Of a stretch of DNA of 64,000 bases, positions 20,017 to 29,131 are shown in pieces (within the stretch, counting starts at the first letter, position 1; each line of letters opens with the position of its first letter). The stretch lies in contig CAHJWK010000001.1 in assembly GCA_903642275.1 (NCBI GenBank), positions 48,910 through 112,909 on the forward strand, read 5' to 3'. Source of the stretch: Chitinophagaceae bacterium. Lineage in GTDB: Bacteria; Bacteroidota; Bacteroidia; Chitinophagales; Chitinophagaceae. Under the pieces are notes generated by a model. It was not told where the DNA came from and did no database searches. It saw only the letters and a program-made list of their open reading frames with translations. Both the position numbers and the translations under genes were made by a program.

Positions 20017-20231
20017 ATGGCACTTCCATTTTCAGACGTATGGCATTGCAGTGTGCAGTATGGCACTGTAACTTTCGGACGTATGGCATTGCAGTGTGCT
20101 GTATGGCACTGTAACTTTCAGATGTATGGCATTGCAATATGCAGTATGGCACTGCAACTTTTAGATATATGGCATTGCAGTGTGCTGTGTAACATTTCCA
20201 CTTTCGGATGTATTGCATTGCAGTGTGCAGG
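20017..20231. repeat. 43-bp tandem repeat, five copies
   Basis: The array spans 215 bp, exactly five periods. Full units start at 20038, 20081, 20124 and 20167, with half-units at each end. The unit begins GTATGGCATTGCAGTGTGCA and continues GTATGGCACTGTAACTTTCG plus three bases. CAGTG and CACTG within a unit can pair, so each copy may fold. The array ends about 11 bp beyond the stop codon of the 1069-residue protein gene, in its 3' untranslated region. A period not divisible by three and the absence of a sensible product argue against coding. Confidence 0.85.
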
Positions 20232-20242
20232 CATAATAAACT

Positions 20243-23200
20243 TTATTTGCCAATCACAAGTTTAGTTGAAGAATTATAACCTTTTTCATCCGTAATTTTT
20301 ATGACGTAGTCTCCTGTTGCCCACCGTGCATCAAGCTGCAGGTCATAGCTGTTATTTCCACCTTTGTGCTGTATAAACTTCTCACTTAAAGCCTTGCCAT
20401 CCAGGCTGCTTACGCTTATTTCATATCTGCCTGCTTTCATATTACTGAATTGCAGTACTATTTTCTCTCCCGTTATGGCAGGATCAGGATAAACAGTAAC
20501 GGCAGGTTTTAATGTGGTTGCTTCTACACCTTCTGAAGACATAGTGATTGCTACAGGTGTTGCTTTGAATCTGCGTTTAAACACGAGCATAAAACGGTTG
20601 CGGTAACTGTTTGTATCTGTATTTGGAGTGAAATTGTAAAGTATTGTATCACGCATATTTACAGTGGTCTTTATATTAAGATATTTATCTACAAGCCACG
20701 CTTCGCCAGGTATATCTTCCAAATCTTTACCAAAAATTTGTAAAGTATAGGGCTGCTGTTTTAAGTATAGCTTATAAAACAATGTATCAGTGAATATTGG
20801 TACAGGTCTTAATTCGATAGCAAGAAATTGCCCTTGACGCATAAGAATCATATTTTCATCAAAGTTTGCAAATTTCCGGGCATCACTACCATCAACACCG
20901 GCTGAGAATTCCTTACCGAAACCCGCAGTAACACCATCAACAAAGGCTAAACTATCTCCTGAAGCAGTCAATAAATTGGCATAAATAGCCGGATGGCTTT
21001 GTCTTACTACCTTATCAAAAACAATGGCTTCGTTTGAAGTTGATACTTTATCGCTTTCTTTAAAACTGACATTTACATTATTAGCTGTATTAAAGGCTGT
21101 AAGCATAAATGCCTGCCCGCTTTGGGCGTACGTGCCGCCGGTATAACCACCTACGCCTGGTGCCTGCCAGCCCGCGGAATAATACCTGTAACCACCCACA
21201 TTATAGCTTCCTGCAAATTGCGGATCCCAGATTGCAAACTGGTTATAAAAATTTGCGCCATTTGCTGAAAGTATGCTTAATATATCAATTGGTGAAGCAT
21301 ACGGATTTGCTACCAAAACTCCATTATTGGCAACTATATTATATTGTTTGGTTACGTTTCCATAATTTAAACTTCCGGCGGTTCTAAGGACTGTGTTATC
21401 AGCAGGTGCACTAACAGCTAAAGAAAGGTCAACTGCACGGCTGCCCCTTACAAATAAGCAATATGCAGGATTGGTATTGATTTGGGTTGAATTAGTATAA
21501 GGAATAGTTGTTGACCAGTCACTGGTATTTGCATCCCAAACTTTAATTGATGGATTATAAGTGGTATTAAAGTCAAAACCATGAGCAGGCAAATTATCAT
21601 AAGTTATTTCAGTGCCGAAGCCCTGATTAGGGTCTTGTGTATTTAAAGGTCCAAACCCGGTATTTATACCGCCTTCCTGCCATGCGGCATTAATAGTTTG
21701 ACTGCTGTTGGTTGTAACTGATAAAAATCGCCATGCTCTTTTCTTTGGTATATAACGCTCAACTATAACATTGCCATTTATAACGGGCGTACCTGTTGAT
21801 TGACCTGCTATAGCATCACCGTTAGCATTTGATCTTAATGTTAAATACCCACCTGTATTGAGCGTGCCGTTTATAGTTAAAATCCCGGACGTGCTGCCAT
21901 ATGTTCCGCTGGTACCGCCTGTTATATTTAAACCATTACCGATAATTGCCTGGGCACCACTGTTAACCGTAAAGTTTTTTAATACATTGGTTACGTTACT
22001 GGTTGTCTGGTCGAAATACAAAGTGCCTAATGCACCGGACGAGCCAACATTTATGTTTGATGCAGAAGAGCCAGTTAGAAGACCGGTGTTGGTAATGGTG
22101 CCATTTAGCGTAAGTGTATTATTATTAATTTTTAATGCGTCAGCCGGTGCTATATCCAGGCTACCGCCAACACCTCTGTTCCCGCTTAATAAAATATTGT
22201 TTATATTTTGAACAGTTACATTAAATGGAATACCCAACCCTGCTGTAGTACCCGAAGCATTCCATTCCAAACTTGTTGGTAAAGCCGCGTTTGTAGTATT
22301 ATAAATTAAAGTGGCTGCATTACCGTAAAAAGGAGCATTTGTTGTAATTGAACCATTATCATTAATAGTAAGTCTGTGATTAAATACAGCAATACTGCTT
22401 CCGGGATTTAAAGCAGTTGCTGCAGTTGCCGTAGGTATGCTCACTAATGCATCATAAAAATTTGCCAAAGCATTAGATACACTTCCTGCTTTTTGTATCA
22501 CAGTGGTTCCTGCTGTGCTTCGTGTAAAAGTTATAACCCCGTTTGAAGTTAAAGATGAATTATTGCTGTTAAATGTTAAGGCGCTGCCTGTAATAGTAAA
22601 GTTTGAAGTTCCTGTAGTTAATGTAGTAGGATTACTTAATACAGGACCGCCTACGGTTAAGCTGCCGAAAGTTGTGTAACCATTGCCAGACATGGTTTCT
22701 GCGCCGTTGGAGCTATCAAAATAAAATGTATAAGTTGGGTCTTCTGTCAGATTTCCGCTATTAGTAAAACTGTGCGCAATATGAATAGGTCCATTACTTG
22801 TATTATGTGTGACATTACTGCCAGAGAAAACTTCAAGGTCATAAAAATATTTACTTGCCGTACCTATTAGTGAAGAATTATTTCTGAAGACGACTCTTGA
22901 AGTTCCATCAACCATTCCTCCAACAGAATTACTAAAGCTGTTATCTATTGTGTCTTTGCTGGAAGTAAAATGTACTGCATTCTGCAGTTTTAAATCATAA
23001 AAAGTTCCGGAACCAAAAACATATTGAACAGGCACAGAACCACTAAAGGTTACTATTTTACTACCGTTTACAAAAAGTCCGTTATTTGTCCAGTTATTTA
23101 AAATATCTATACTGCTGCCAAGTGTTACTGTGGCGCCGGATAAAATTGTGAGATTATTGAAGTATGAATTGCTTCCGCTAATGGTTGTATTTCCATTAAA

Positions 23201-23452
23201 AATTTCAGTGCCGGTTGCTGCAGGTTGGTTAAAACTATTTCCACTGTTAGCGATATTTCCTGCAATATAGCAAGTGCCATTATTAAAAAAATAATCAGAA
23301 CTTCCGGAAATTTTTATATCGCCGGGCATCATTAAGTATGTGCCTGATGCTATACTTATATTAGCACCGTTTGTTCTTAAACTTGCCTGAGCAATTGATT
23401 TATTAATTAAAACCAATAAGATAAAAATTAAAGTAGCAAAATACTTTTTCAT
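20243..23452 (-). CDS. T9SS-sorted secreted adhesin-like protein, paralogue of the giant adhesin C-terminus
   Basis: 1069 residues. The signal peptide is residues 1-21 (ILLVLINKSIAQA). Residues ~25-500 are Asn/Ser/Thr/Gly-rich, with repeated short strands (SGATVTLGSS, GNTTISGS) of the kind seen in beta-solenoid adhesins. From about residue 500 (LNITGGTSGTYGSTSG) to the end it aligns nearly colinearly with the last ~570 residues of the 4871-residue protein: shared IPKKRAWRFL, WDANTSDWSTTIPYT, VANPYASPIDIL, GYTGGTYAQSGQAFMLTA and a T9SS sorting domain ending SSTKLVIGK. Its start lies 42 bp after the stop of the tail-fibre-like gene, so the two are probably cotranscribed. Export by the type IX system is well supported; the binding target is unknown. 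Confidence 0.8.
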   Translation of the reverse strand: MKKYFATLIFILLVLINKSIAQASLRTNGANISIASGTYLMMPGDIKISGSSDYFFNNGTCYIAGNIANSGNSFNQPAATGTEIFNGNTTISGSNSYFNNLTILSGATVTLGSSIDILNNWTNNGLFVNGSKIVTFSGSVPVQYVFGSGTFYDLKLQNAVHFTSSKDTIDNSFSNSVGGMVDGTSRVVFRNNSSLIGTASKYFYDLEVFSGSNVTHNTSNGPIHIAHSFTNSGNLTEDPTYTFYFDSSNGAETMSGNGYTTFGSLTVGGPVLSNPTTLTTGTSNFTITGSALTFNSNNSSLTSNGVITFTRSTAGTTVIQKAGSVSNALANFYDALVSIPTATAATALNPGSSIAVFNHRLTINDNGSITTNAPFYGNAATLIYNTTNAALPTSLEWNASGTTAGLGIPFNVTVQNINNILLSGNRGVGGSLDIAPADALKINNNTLTLNGTITNTGLLTGSSASNINVGSSGALGTLYFDQTTSNVTNVLKNFTVNSGAQAIIGNGLNITGGTSGTYGSTSGILTINGTLNTGGYLTLRSNANGDAIAGQSTGTPVINGNVIVERYIPKKRAWRFLSVTTNSSQTINAAWQEGGINTGFGPLNTQDPNQGFGTEITYDNLPAHGFDFNTTYNPSIKVWDANTSDWSTTIPYTNSTQINTNPAYCLFVRGSRAVDLSLAVSAPADNTVLRTAGSLNYGNVTKQYNIVANNGVLVANPYASPIDILSILSANGANFYNQFAIWDPQFAGSYNVGGYRYYSAGWQAPGVGGYTGGTYAQSGQAFMLTAFNTANNVNVSFKESDKVSTSNEAIVFDKVVRQSHPAIYANLLTASGDSLAFVDGVTAGFGKEFSAGVDGSDARKFANFDENMILMRQGQFLAIELRPVPIFTDTLFYKLYLKQQPYTLQIFGKDLEDIPGEAWLVDKYLNIKTTVNMRDTILYNFTPNTDTNSYRNRFMLVFKRRFKATPVAITMSSEGVEATTLKPAVTVYPDPAITGEKIVLQFSNMKAGRYEISVSSLDGKALSEKFIQHKGGNNSYDLQLDARWATGDYVIKITDEKGYNSSTKLVIGK

Positions 23453-23494
23453 AAACAGTTTAAAGAAATAACTGAAAATTGTTGCTTATCATAA

Positions 23495-25816
23495 TTAACT
23501 CTTTTTGATTTTTTGCAAAACCTTTTCTGCACTTAAATTTTGCATACTTATTGGCGCCTGTTCAAAGCGCATGTCTTCATTGTATGAAATTTTGCCATTG
23601 CCTAAATCTTCATTTGCACGATTACATACTATATGCCATTGAAAAGAAACATTTGAATTTCCTTTTTGTAACTCCACTACATCAAAACCTGTTTTAGATT
23701 TACCAGTTACATAAACTCCGTTGCAATCGCCTTCAAGCTGAATAAATACTCTTAAAGGATGTTTGTCATTAACAACAATATTTTTTGAAAATATGGGATC
23801 TATATTTACATGTGCTTTACCACTTACAAGTTCACCATTACCATAATCTTCAAATAGAATTTCAGGAGCTTCCGGAGCATGCAAAACGACTTTTGATTTA
23901 TTGTCAGTATTTTCAGCAACTGTAGACACTGTTCCTGATCCTATAATTTTATATTGAGCACCACCGCTATAAGAATTTACTGCAACTACGTTTCCTACAT
24001 TATCTACTGTATAAAGGGCTGCTGACCCATTTGAAGTTGAAATGTATTTAGCGTATATACCTGTTGTATTACCAGTAAAAGCCCCTCCTGAACCAGCAAC
24101 TAAATAATTACCCCCGCTTGCAACATTATTTCCAGCGCCAATAATACCTGTTCCGCTTGTGTTAGCATTAAATCCGTAAATACCCTGCCCAGTGCTTTGA
24201 GCTGTGAATCCATCTGCCCCATCACCTGCCCCTCCACCTGAAGCAGCTGTATTTGTTGCAACGATTGCATTATTATTTGCACCTGAAGTTGCAACGTCTA
24301 ACTGGTTTGCAGGATTGAAAGTTGCTCCCCCAACACTTGCTGACCCGCTAATCCAGTAGTTAGCTGATTGTGATGAAGAAGATTGATTTTGAATGTAAGC
24401 ACTACTGCCTGAAGGTAGTGTTGATGACCATGTTGGCGCACTTGCGCCACCTGAAGTTAGTACTTGTCCTGCTGTTCCTACTGTAGTTGCAGCTATTTGG
24501 CCTGTTGCTGCAGAGGAATATAAAATTGTACCCGGCGTTGCAAATTTTGGAAGAAATAAATTACCAGTAGTATTACCAATAGTTACAGAACCAGTGCCTG
24601 TTTTATTAATATTTACACCACCAGTGCCTGAAAGTATATTAGTAGTAACAGGATCCGAGGAGATATTTCCTATTGTAATTGTACTTGTACCGGTTACTCC
24701 TACTCCTATGTTAATTGCTTGAGTAGCAGCAGCAGTTGCTCCAATATTTACTGCCCCTGATGTAGCCAGTGTATTAATATTTGTGACTTTATTATTACCT
24801 ATATTAATATTTACTGCGCTTCCATTAATAGCAGTTGTATTACCATTTAAACTTGTAGTGGTTCCAGTACTTCCTAAACTCACAGTTCCTGCGGCAGCCG
24901 TATTTCCTATAAGAATTATAGGAGAAGCAGAACTACCAATTGTTGTTGTTCTGTTTGAAATTGTATTGATATTCACACCAGAACTTCCAATAATGTTTGT
25001 GGTGGTATTGCTGCCGTCTCCATTGCTGCCTATATTTATTGTATTATTTGGACCTACTGAAAACGCGGCTCCAATATTAATTGCCTGAGGTCCGGTGCCA
25101 CCTATATTTACAGTACCAGTATTTGTGCCTGTATTAATATTTGTTGCGTTTACACCGGAATTGACGTTTAAATTTATTGCTGCATTTGCACTTGTTAAGC
25201 CTACCATACTACCCGAACCTGCAATATTAAAAGTGCCTGGTGTTTGTACACTGGGAGGGTTATTTACAATATAGTTACCGGCTAAAGAAGGCAAATCCGC
25301 AGCAACAATACTTCTAAACCCCGGCGCACCGGCAGCTCCGTTAGGTGTAGCAAATACTAAATTTGCGCCGGCTGCAGATACGCCTGTACCGCCATTAACT
25401 ACAGATACAATCCCGGTTAAATTAATAACTGGTGCACTTGCGCTGCCAGTTATTGATAAAGGAGAATTAGCTGTAACTGATGTTACAGTTCCTGTAGATG
25501 AACTTAATAATATCCAGTTAGGAGAACCAGATGTTCCAATATTACAATAAATCCCAGGATTTCCTCCGGTTTGATAAACAACCAAGCCGGTTGCAGGCGA
25601 TGTAACACCTGATGTAGCAGTAACTTTAGGAAGCAGTAAACCTTTACTGTTAGTTACGTTAGTCAAATCTAAAATCGCTGAATTATCTGGTAAGGCACCT
25701 GTAGTATTTATGGCGACACCATTCTGGCCATAACCTGTAGAGAAAAACAAAGAAAAAAATAATAAAAATGAGAGATGAATAAAAAACTTGTTTTGGTTAG
25801 TTTTCTTGAGAAACAT
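23495..25816 (-). CDS. Secreted tail-fibre-like repetitive protein
   Basis: 773 residues from ATG 25816; an in-frame TTG at 25834 would add six residues and is less likely. A signal peptide ends near FFSTGYGQ. The next segment (NTTGALPDNSAILDLTN, KGLLLPKVTA, GLVVYQTGGNPGIY) is typical of Bacteroidota secreted proteins that resemble phage tail fibres. A GGTGVSAAGANLVFATPNGA block follows, then a long run of short repeats of the type INIGxxxxxTxTIGN that suggests a fibrous beta structure. The C-terminal ~130 residues (HAPEAPEILFEDYGNGEL, VFIQLEGDCNGVYV, GFDVVEL) are a conserved terminal domain. I recognise no T9SS sorting domain, unlike its operon partner. Probable surface or extracellular fibre. 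Confidence 0.65.
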   Translation of the reverse strand: MFLKKTNQNKFFIHLSFLLFFSLFFSTGYGQNGVAINTTGALPDNSAILDLTNVTNSKGLLLPKVTATSGVTSPATGLVVYQTGGNPGIYCNIGTSGSPNWILLSSSTGTVTSVTANSPLSITGSASAPVINLTGIVSVVNGGTGVSAAGANLVFATPNGAAGAPGFRSIVAADLPSLAGNYIVNNPPSVQTPGTFNIAGSGSMVGLTSANAAINLNVNSGVNATNINTGTNTGTVNIGGTGPQAINIGAAFSVGPNNTINIGSNGDGSNTTTNIIGSSGVNINTISNRTTTIGSSASPIILIGNTAAAGTVSLGSTGTTTSLNGNTTAINGSAVNINIGNNKVTNINTLATSGAVNIGATAAATQAINIGVGVTGTSTITIGNISSDPVTTNILSGTGGVNINKTGTGSVTIGNTTGNLFLPKFATPGTILYSSAATGQIAATTVGTAGQVLTSGGASAPTWSSTLPSGSSAYIQNQSSSSQSANYWISGSASVGGATFNPANQLDVATSGANNNAIVATNTAASGGGAGDGADGFTAQSTGQGIYGFNANTSGTGIIGAGNNVASGGNYLVAGSGGAFTGNTTGIYAKYISTSNGSAALYTVDNVGNVVAVNSYSGGAQYKIIGSGTVSTVAENTDNKSKVVLHAPEAPEILFEDYGNGELVSGKAHVNIDPIFSKNIVVNDKHPLRVFIQLEGDCNGVYVTGKSKTGFDVVELQKGNSNVSFQWHIVCNRANEDLGNGKISYNEDMRFEQAPISMQNLSAEKVLQKIKKS

Positions 25817-26125
25817 AAGGTAAAGTTTAATCAATAAATATTAAAATTTAAAACCTCGTTATTACATGGTTAAGATCGAATAATTATTCTCAAATTTTTT
25901 GTTAGAAGTTTTGGATGGGATGATGGATACGGAAAAGTAGCTTTGTAAAAACGAATATAACTAAATAGTTATACAAAATCACGCAAGCAAAAAAATAATA
26001 TAAAGAAATATTGAATAATCTTGATAATAATAAATTGAGGAAATGCCTAAATTAATATTTACGAAGTTGTTAGCCTCAAAACATTCGAATACTTTAACAA
26101 GTATGTAAGTATTTTTGATCATACA
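25817..26125. other. Intergenic region upstream of the tail-fibre-like operon
   Basis: AT-rich, with no gene seen. It holds the shared motif at 25909-25935. An imperfect A/T-rich hairpin at 26088-26113 lies just beyond the paaE-like stop and might weakly terminate it. Confidence 0.4.
25909..25935 (-). promoter_or_regulatory. Shared upstream motif, copy 3
   Basis: On the minus strand it reads TTTTCCGTATCCATCATCCC followed by ATCCAAA. It is more diverged than copies 1 and 2 but keeps TCCGTAT, a CCA and ATCCCAT in order. It lies 95 bp upstream of the ATG at 25816. Confidence 0.4.
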
Positions 26126-27193
26126 TTATTTGATATCAAAATCAACTACTACATTTTCTGTAACCGGGTGGCTTTGGCAAGTGAGTATATAACCGGCTTC
26201 AATTTCTTCCGGCTCCAGGCCATAACAAACATCCATGCTTACTTTACCTTGTAACAATTTGGCTTTGCAGGTTGTGCATACGCCGCCTTTACAGGCGTAA
26301 GGCAAATCAGCACCGGTGCTTAATGCTGCATCAAGAATACTTATAGAATTAAACGGCAAATCAAACTGGAAACTTCTGCCATCGAGTTTAACGGTAATGT
26401 GTGAAACTACAGTAGTTGATTGATTGAATTGACTAACTTTTAGTGCAGCCGGAGCCGAAGCATTGAATAGCTCAAAATGAATACAACTTTTATCTGTGCC
26501 TTTTGAGGTAAGCCAGTTGCGTATTTCAAATATCATTTGCTCAGGGCCGCAGATAAAAAATGCATCAGCGTTTAGCGGCAAAACATATTTAAACAGCTGC
26601 TCGCATTTTGCAGCATTAATCCTTCCTTCATTCAAAGGCGCCTCAGTTTGTTCGCGGCTAAGTATATGTATTATCTGGAAGCGTTGCATATACTTATTTT
26701 TCAGCGCTTCAATTTCTTCTTTAAATATAATGGATTGAATTTTCCTGTTGCCATATACAAGCGCAAAGTTGCTTTGCGGTTGCTGAATCAATCCGGTTTT
26801 TATAAGTGATAATATAGGTGTAATCCCACTGCCTGCTGCGAAAAAAATATATTGCTTTGAAACATCAGTATGTGGCAAAGTAAAATTACCGAGTGGCGAT
26901 AACAATTCAACCGTATCTCCGGGTTTTATAGTATGGTTGGCAAAAGCTGAAAAGATGCCGCCTTCAATCTTTTTTATGGCAATACGCCATTCATTATGTA
27001 AAGGTGAGCTACATAAAGAATAAGAGCGCCGCACTGTTTCATTATTAATGCTGGCACGTATGGTTACATGCTGACCAGGCTGGTAAGAAAATTGTTTTTG
27101 AAGGCTTTCGGGTATATCAAATGAAATTGAGACGCAATCGTCTGTTTCTTTCCGCACTTCTTTAATGAGCACTGTTTCGAAATGTGTTGACAT
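26126..27193 (-). CDS. paaE: PaaE-like ferredoxin-NAD(P) reductase with C-terminal 2Fe-2S domain
   Basis: 355 residues in three domains. The FAD-binding barrel carries RRSYSLCSSP (~residues 54-63). The NAD(P)-binding domain carries AAGSGITPILSL (~115-127). A plant-type 2Fe-2S ferredoxin domain lies at ~260-355, with CKGGVCTTC and a fourth Cys in LTCQSHP. This order (reductase first, ferredoxin last) and length match the reductase subunit of phenylacetyl-CoA epoxidase, which passes electrons from NADPH to the PaaA oxygenase. A TetR-type regulator lies 13 bp upstream in the same operon. No paaA, paaB, paaC or paaD is present in the window, so the electron acceptor may be encoded elsewhere or differ. 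The fold is certain, the pathway is inferred. Confidence 0.75.
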   Translation of the reverse strand: MSTHFETVLIKEVRKETDDCVSISFDIPESLQKQFSYQPGQHVTIRASINNETVRRSYSLCSSPLHNEWRIAIKKIEGGIFSAFANHTIKPGDTVELLSPLGNFTLPHTDVSKQYIFFAAGSGITPILSLIKTGLIQQPQSNFALVYGNRKIQSIIFKEEIEALKNKYMQRFQIIHILSREQTEAPLNEGRINAAKCEQLFKYVLPLNADAFFICGPEQMIFEIRNWLTSKGTDKSCIHFELFNASAPAALKVSQFNQSTTVVSHITVKLDGRSFQFDLPFNSISILDAALSTGADLPYACKGGVCTTCKAKLLQGKVSMDVCYGLEPEEIEAGYILTCQSHPVTENVVVDFDIK

Positions 27194-27206
27194 AAAGATT
27201 AAGCAA

Positions 27207-27797
27207 TCATTTTTTTAAGCCATCTATTAAAATGGTCATCATGTTTTCTTCCAATATTTCTCCGCTTATTTTATGCGTGCTGCGGTGCCAGCTTTCAATG
27301 CCGCTTACCGCATGCAATACAATCAATACAGCAGTTGAAGCATCTATTTTATTGATGACGCCGCTTTCAATTCCTTGTTCAATAATAGCAGCGAAACGCT
27401 TTCTGTAATTACGGCGCTGGTTTTGAAAATTGGAAAGATAGGGGTCAGCAAGATAACGCCATTCGCGGTCGCTCACATAAACCTCTTCAAAGTTTTCAAG
27501 CATTTGCCTTATATGAAAACGCAGCAGTGTTTCAAACTTTTCCAAAGGTGGTTTACCTGATGTTTCCACATCATTAATATGCGCATTAAAAATATTGGCA
27601 ACATCAAAACATATATCATGCAGCAGTTCTGCTTTTGAACGAATATGATTGTATAAGCTTGCTGCTTCTACGCCAACTTTTACGGCAAGGTCACGCATGC
27701 TGGCAGCCTTATATCCTTTCTCATGAAAAAGCTTTGCTGCAGCTTTAATAATTACTTCTTTCCTGGAAACATCTTTGGCTGTTCTTATTCTTGCCAT
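27207..27797 (-). CDS. TetR/AcrR family transcriptional regulator
   Basis: 196 residues. The N-terminal helix-turn-helix (residues ~12-58) is clear: IIKAAAKLFHEKGYKAASMR, then VGVEAASLYNHIRSKAELL. The C-terminal part is a helical ligand-binding and dimerisation domain. It is followed 13 bp later by the PaaE-like gene, so it probably controls that gene and itself, perhaps in response to an acyl-CoA or aromatic-CoA (inference from context). A TAATTTTG promoter box ends four bases before its ATG, so the mRNA should be leaderless. Confidence 0.8.
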   Translation of the reverse strand: MARIRTAKDVSRKEVIIKAAAKLFHEKGYKAASMRDLAVKVGVEAASLYNHIRSKAELLHDICFDVANIFNAHINDVETSGKPPLEKFETLLRFHIRQMLENFEEVYVSDREWRYLADPYLSNFQNQRRNYRKRFAAIIEQGIESGVINKIDASTAVLIVLHAVSGIESWHRSTHKISGEILEENMMTILIDGLKK

Positions 27798-27801
27798 GCT
27801 A

Positions 27802-27809
27802 CAAAATTA
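27802..27809 (-). promoter_or_regulatory. -7 box of tetR-paaE operon
   Basis: TAATTTTG on the minus strand, four bases before the ATG at 27797. It matches the Bacteroidota TAnnTTTG consensus. No clear TTG is visible at the right distance upstream. Confidence 0.5.
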
Positions 27810-27967
27810 AGCAAGAAGTCAGGAAGTCCGTTGTCCGCAAGTCCGAAAGTTATCTTTCAACTATTGATGTCACTTGCATATTAATTTTCTTTCTTACTGG
27901 CTTTCTGATTTTACTGACTTACCGACCTTGATACAAATCGTACTTCGTAAATCTTAAATCGTAGATC

Positions 27968-29119
27968 TTACTTCACTTTCCTGCCCTTCCATTTATAACT
28001 ACCAAACTTACCCAACCAGCCGGAGATGATCATGTAAGCAATATGAAATGGCTGCATCAGCACAAACCAGATCATTATTCTTTGTAAAGAATAAAATTTT
28101 GATACAGCATACATGAATGGTAATTCAAACAAAGCCTTGGTTAAAATAAACACCAGGAGGTAATAAAACAACGGCGGGTTAAAGCAACACAGTATAAATA
28201 AAATAAGAAACGACAGATTCATAAAATATACCAGCAGCAATACACTGAAAATTTTTGGCTCTTTATAATTGGTGGCTTTGCTTGCCCAGCGTATGCGCTG
28301 GTTGATGAAGCTGCTCCAGTCAGGCATGGCAGCCGTTGTTACAATAGCGCTTTGATTAAAGAGATAACCAATAGATGACGGATGTTTTGCTTTTACTTTA
28401 TGCATCAGCAGCATATCATCACCGCTGGCAATATGGTCAGCATTTTTAAAGCCATCCACTTCATAAAAAACTTTTTTGTTGTAGGCGAGATTGGCGCCAT
28501 TACACATGCTGTGAAAACCCGCAGATACTGATGCCGCCGTAATGCCTTGCAGACTTATAAAATCAAGACATTGGAAAACAGATAAAAATGTCTTCTCACA
28601 TATAAACATTACCGGTGCTGCTACAAAAACAGTTTTGTTTATTTGAATAAATGCATCAAATAAGCTGAGCCATTGCTTAGGAATATTGCAATCCGCATCA
28701 GTAGTAACTATCCAGTCAAACCTGCTTTGTGCAATGCATATTTCAATCGCTCTTTTTTTATATGAGTTGATGTTCTGGTCAATTATTTTACTTAATGTAA
28801 CCAACTTTACGTTTGAATGTTGTTGCATCAACGATTCAACAATAGCAGGTGTTGCGTCATTAGAAAAATCGTCAGCTACAATTATTTCAAATAACTCCTT
28901 TGGATAGTTATTATTAAGAATTGATTGTATGCAGGCGCCGATATTTTCTGCTTCATTCCTTGCCGAGATAATTATTGAAAAACATGTTAGCGGTTTAAGA
29001 TTTTCTTTTGGATTAAACTGTTTAAGCCTGCTGAACCAAAAAAGATAAAGGTTAATTAGTAAAAGATAAATTATGAGTAATGCCGCAGTAAAATAAATGA
29101 AGTAGGTAATCACCTGCAT
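27968..29119 (-). CDS. Family 2 glycosyltransferase, membrane bound
   Basis: 383 residues from ATG 29119; a TTG two codons upstream is less likely. An N-terminal membrane segment (~residues 5-30) is followed by a GT-A catalytic domain: FSIIISARNEAENIG (nucleotide-sugar binding), EIIVADDFSNDAT, the metal-binding TTDAD and the late QRIRW motif (QxxRW) near residue 280. Two or three hydrophobic segments close the protein. The architecture is that of processive or membrane GT2 enzymes that transfer sugars to lipids or build envelope glycans at the inner membrane. The alpha/beta hydrolase gene lies just upstream with 12 bp between them, so they form a two-gene operon. Donor and acceptor cannot be read from sequence. 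Confidence 0.8.
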   Translation of the reverse strand: MQVITYFIYFTAALLIIYLLLINLYLFWFSRLKQFNPKENLKPLTCFSIIISARNEAENIGACIQSILNNNYPKELFEIIVADDFSNDATPAIVESLMQQHSNVKLVTLSKIIDQNINSYKKRAIEICIAQSRFDWIVTTDADCNIPKQWLSLFDAFIQINKTVFVAAPVMFICEKTFLSVFQCLDFISLQGITAASVSAGFHSMCNGANLAYNKKVFYEVDGFKNADHIASGDDMLLMHKVKAKHPSSIGYLFNQSAIVTTAAMPDWSSFINQRIRWASKATNYKEPKIFSVLLLVYFMNLSFLILFILCCFNPPLFYYLLVFILTKALFELPFMYAVSKFYSLQRIMIWFVLMQPFHIAYMIISGWLGKFGSYKWKGRKVK

Positions 29120-29131
29120 AAGCAAATAAAG

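Noticed and set aside
19904..20218. 104-residue frame across the 43-bp array (minus strand)
   Set aside because: A 43-bp period shifts phase at each unit, the product is a Cys/His-rich artefact and no start context supports it.
20017..20231. CRISPR array
   Set aside because: Units are contiguous 43-bp tandem repeats without unique spacers, and no cas genes are present.
23495..25816. Prophage remnant because of the tail-fibre-like protein
   Set aside because: No other phage genes flank it, it has a secretion signal and shares an operon with a T9SS adhesin.
26088..26113. Hairpin beyond the paaE-like stop as a terminator
   Set aside because: The stem is a short A/T-only duplex with a 12-nt loop and no strong T-run.
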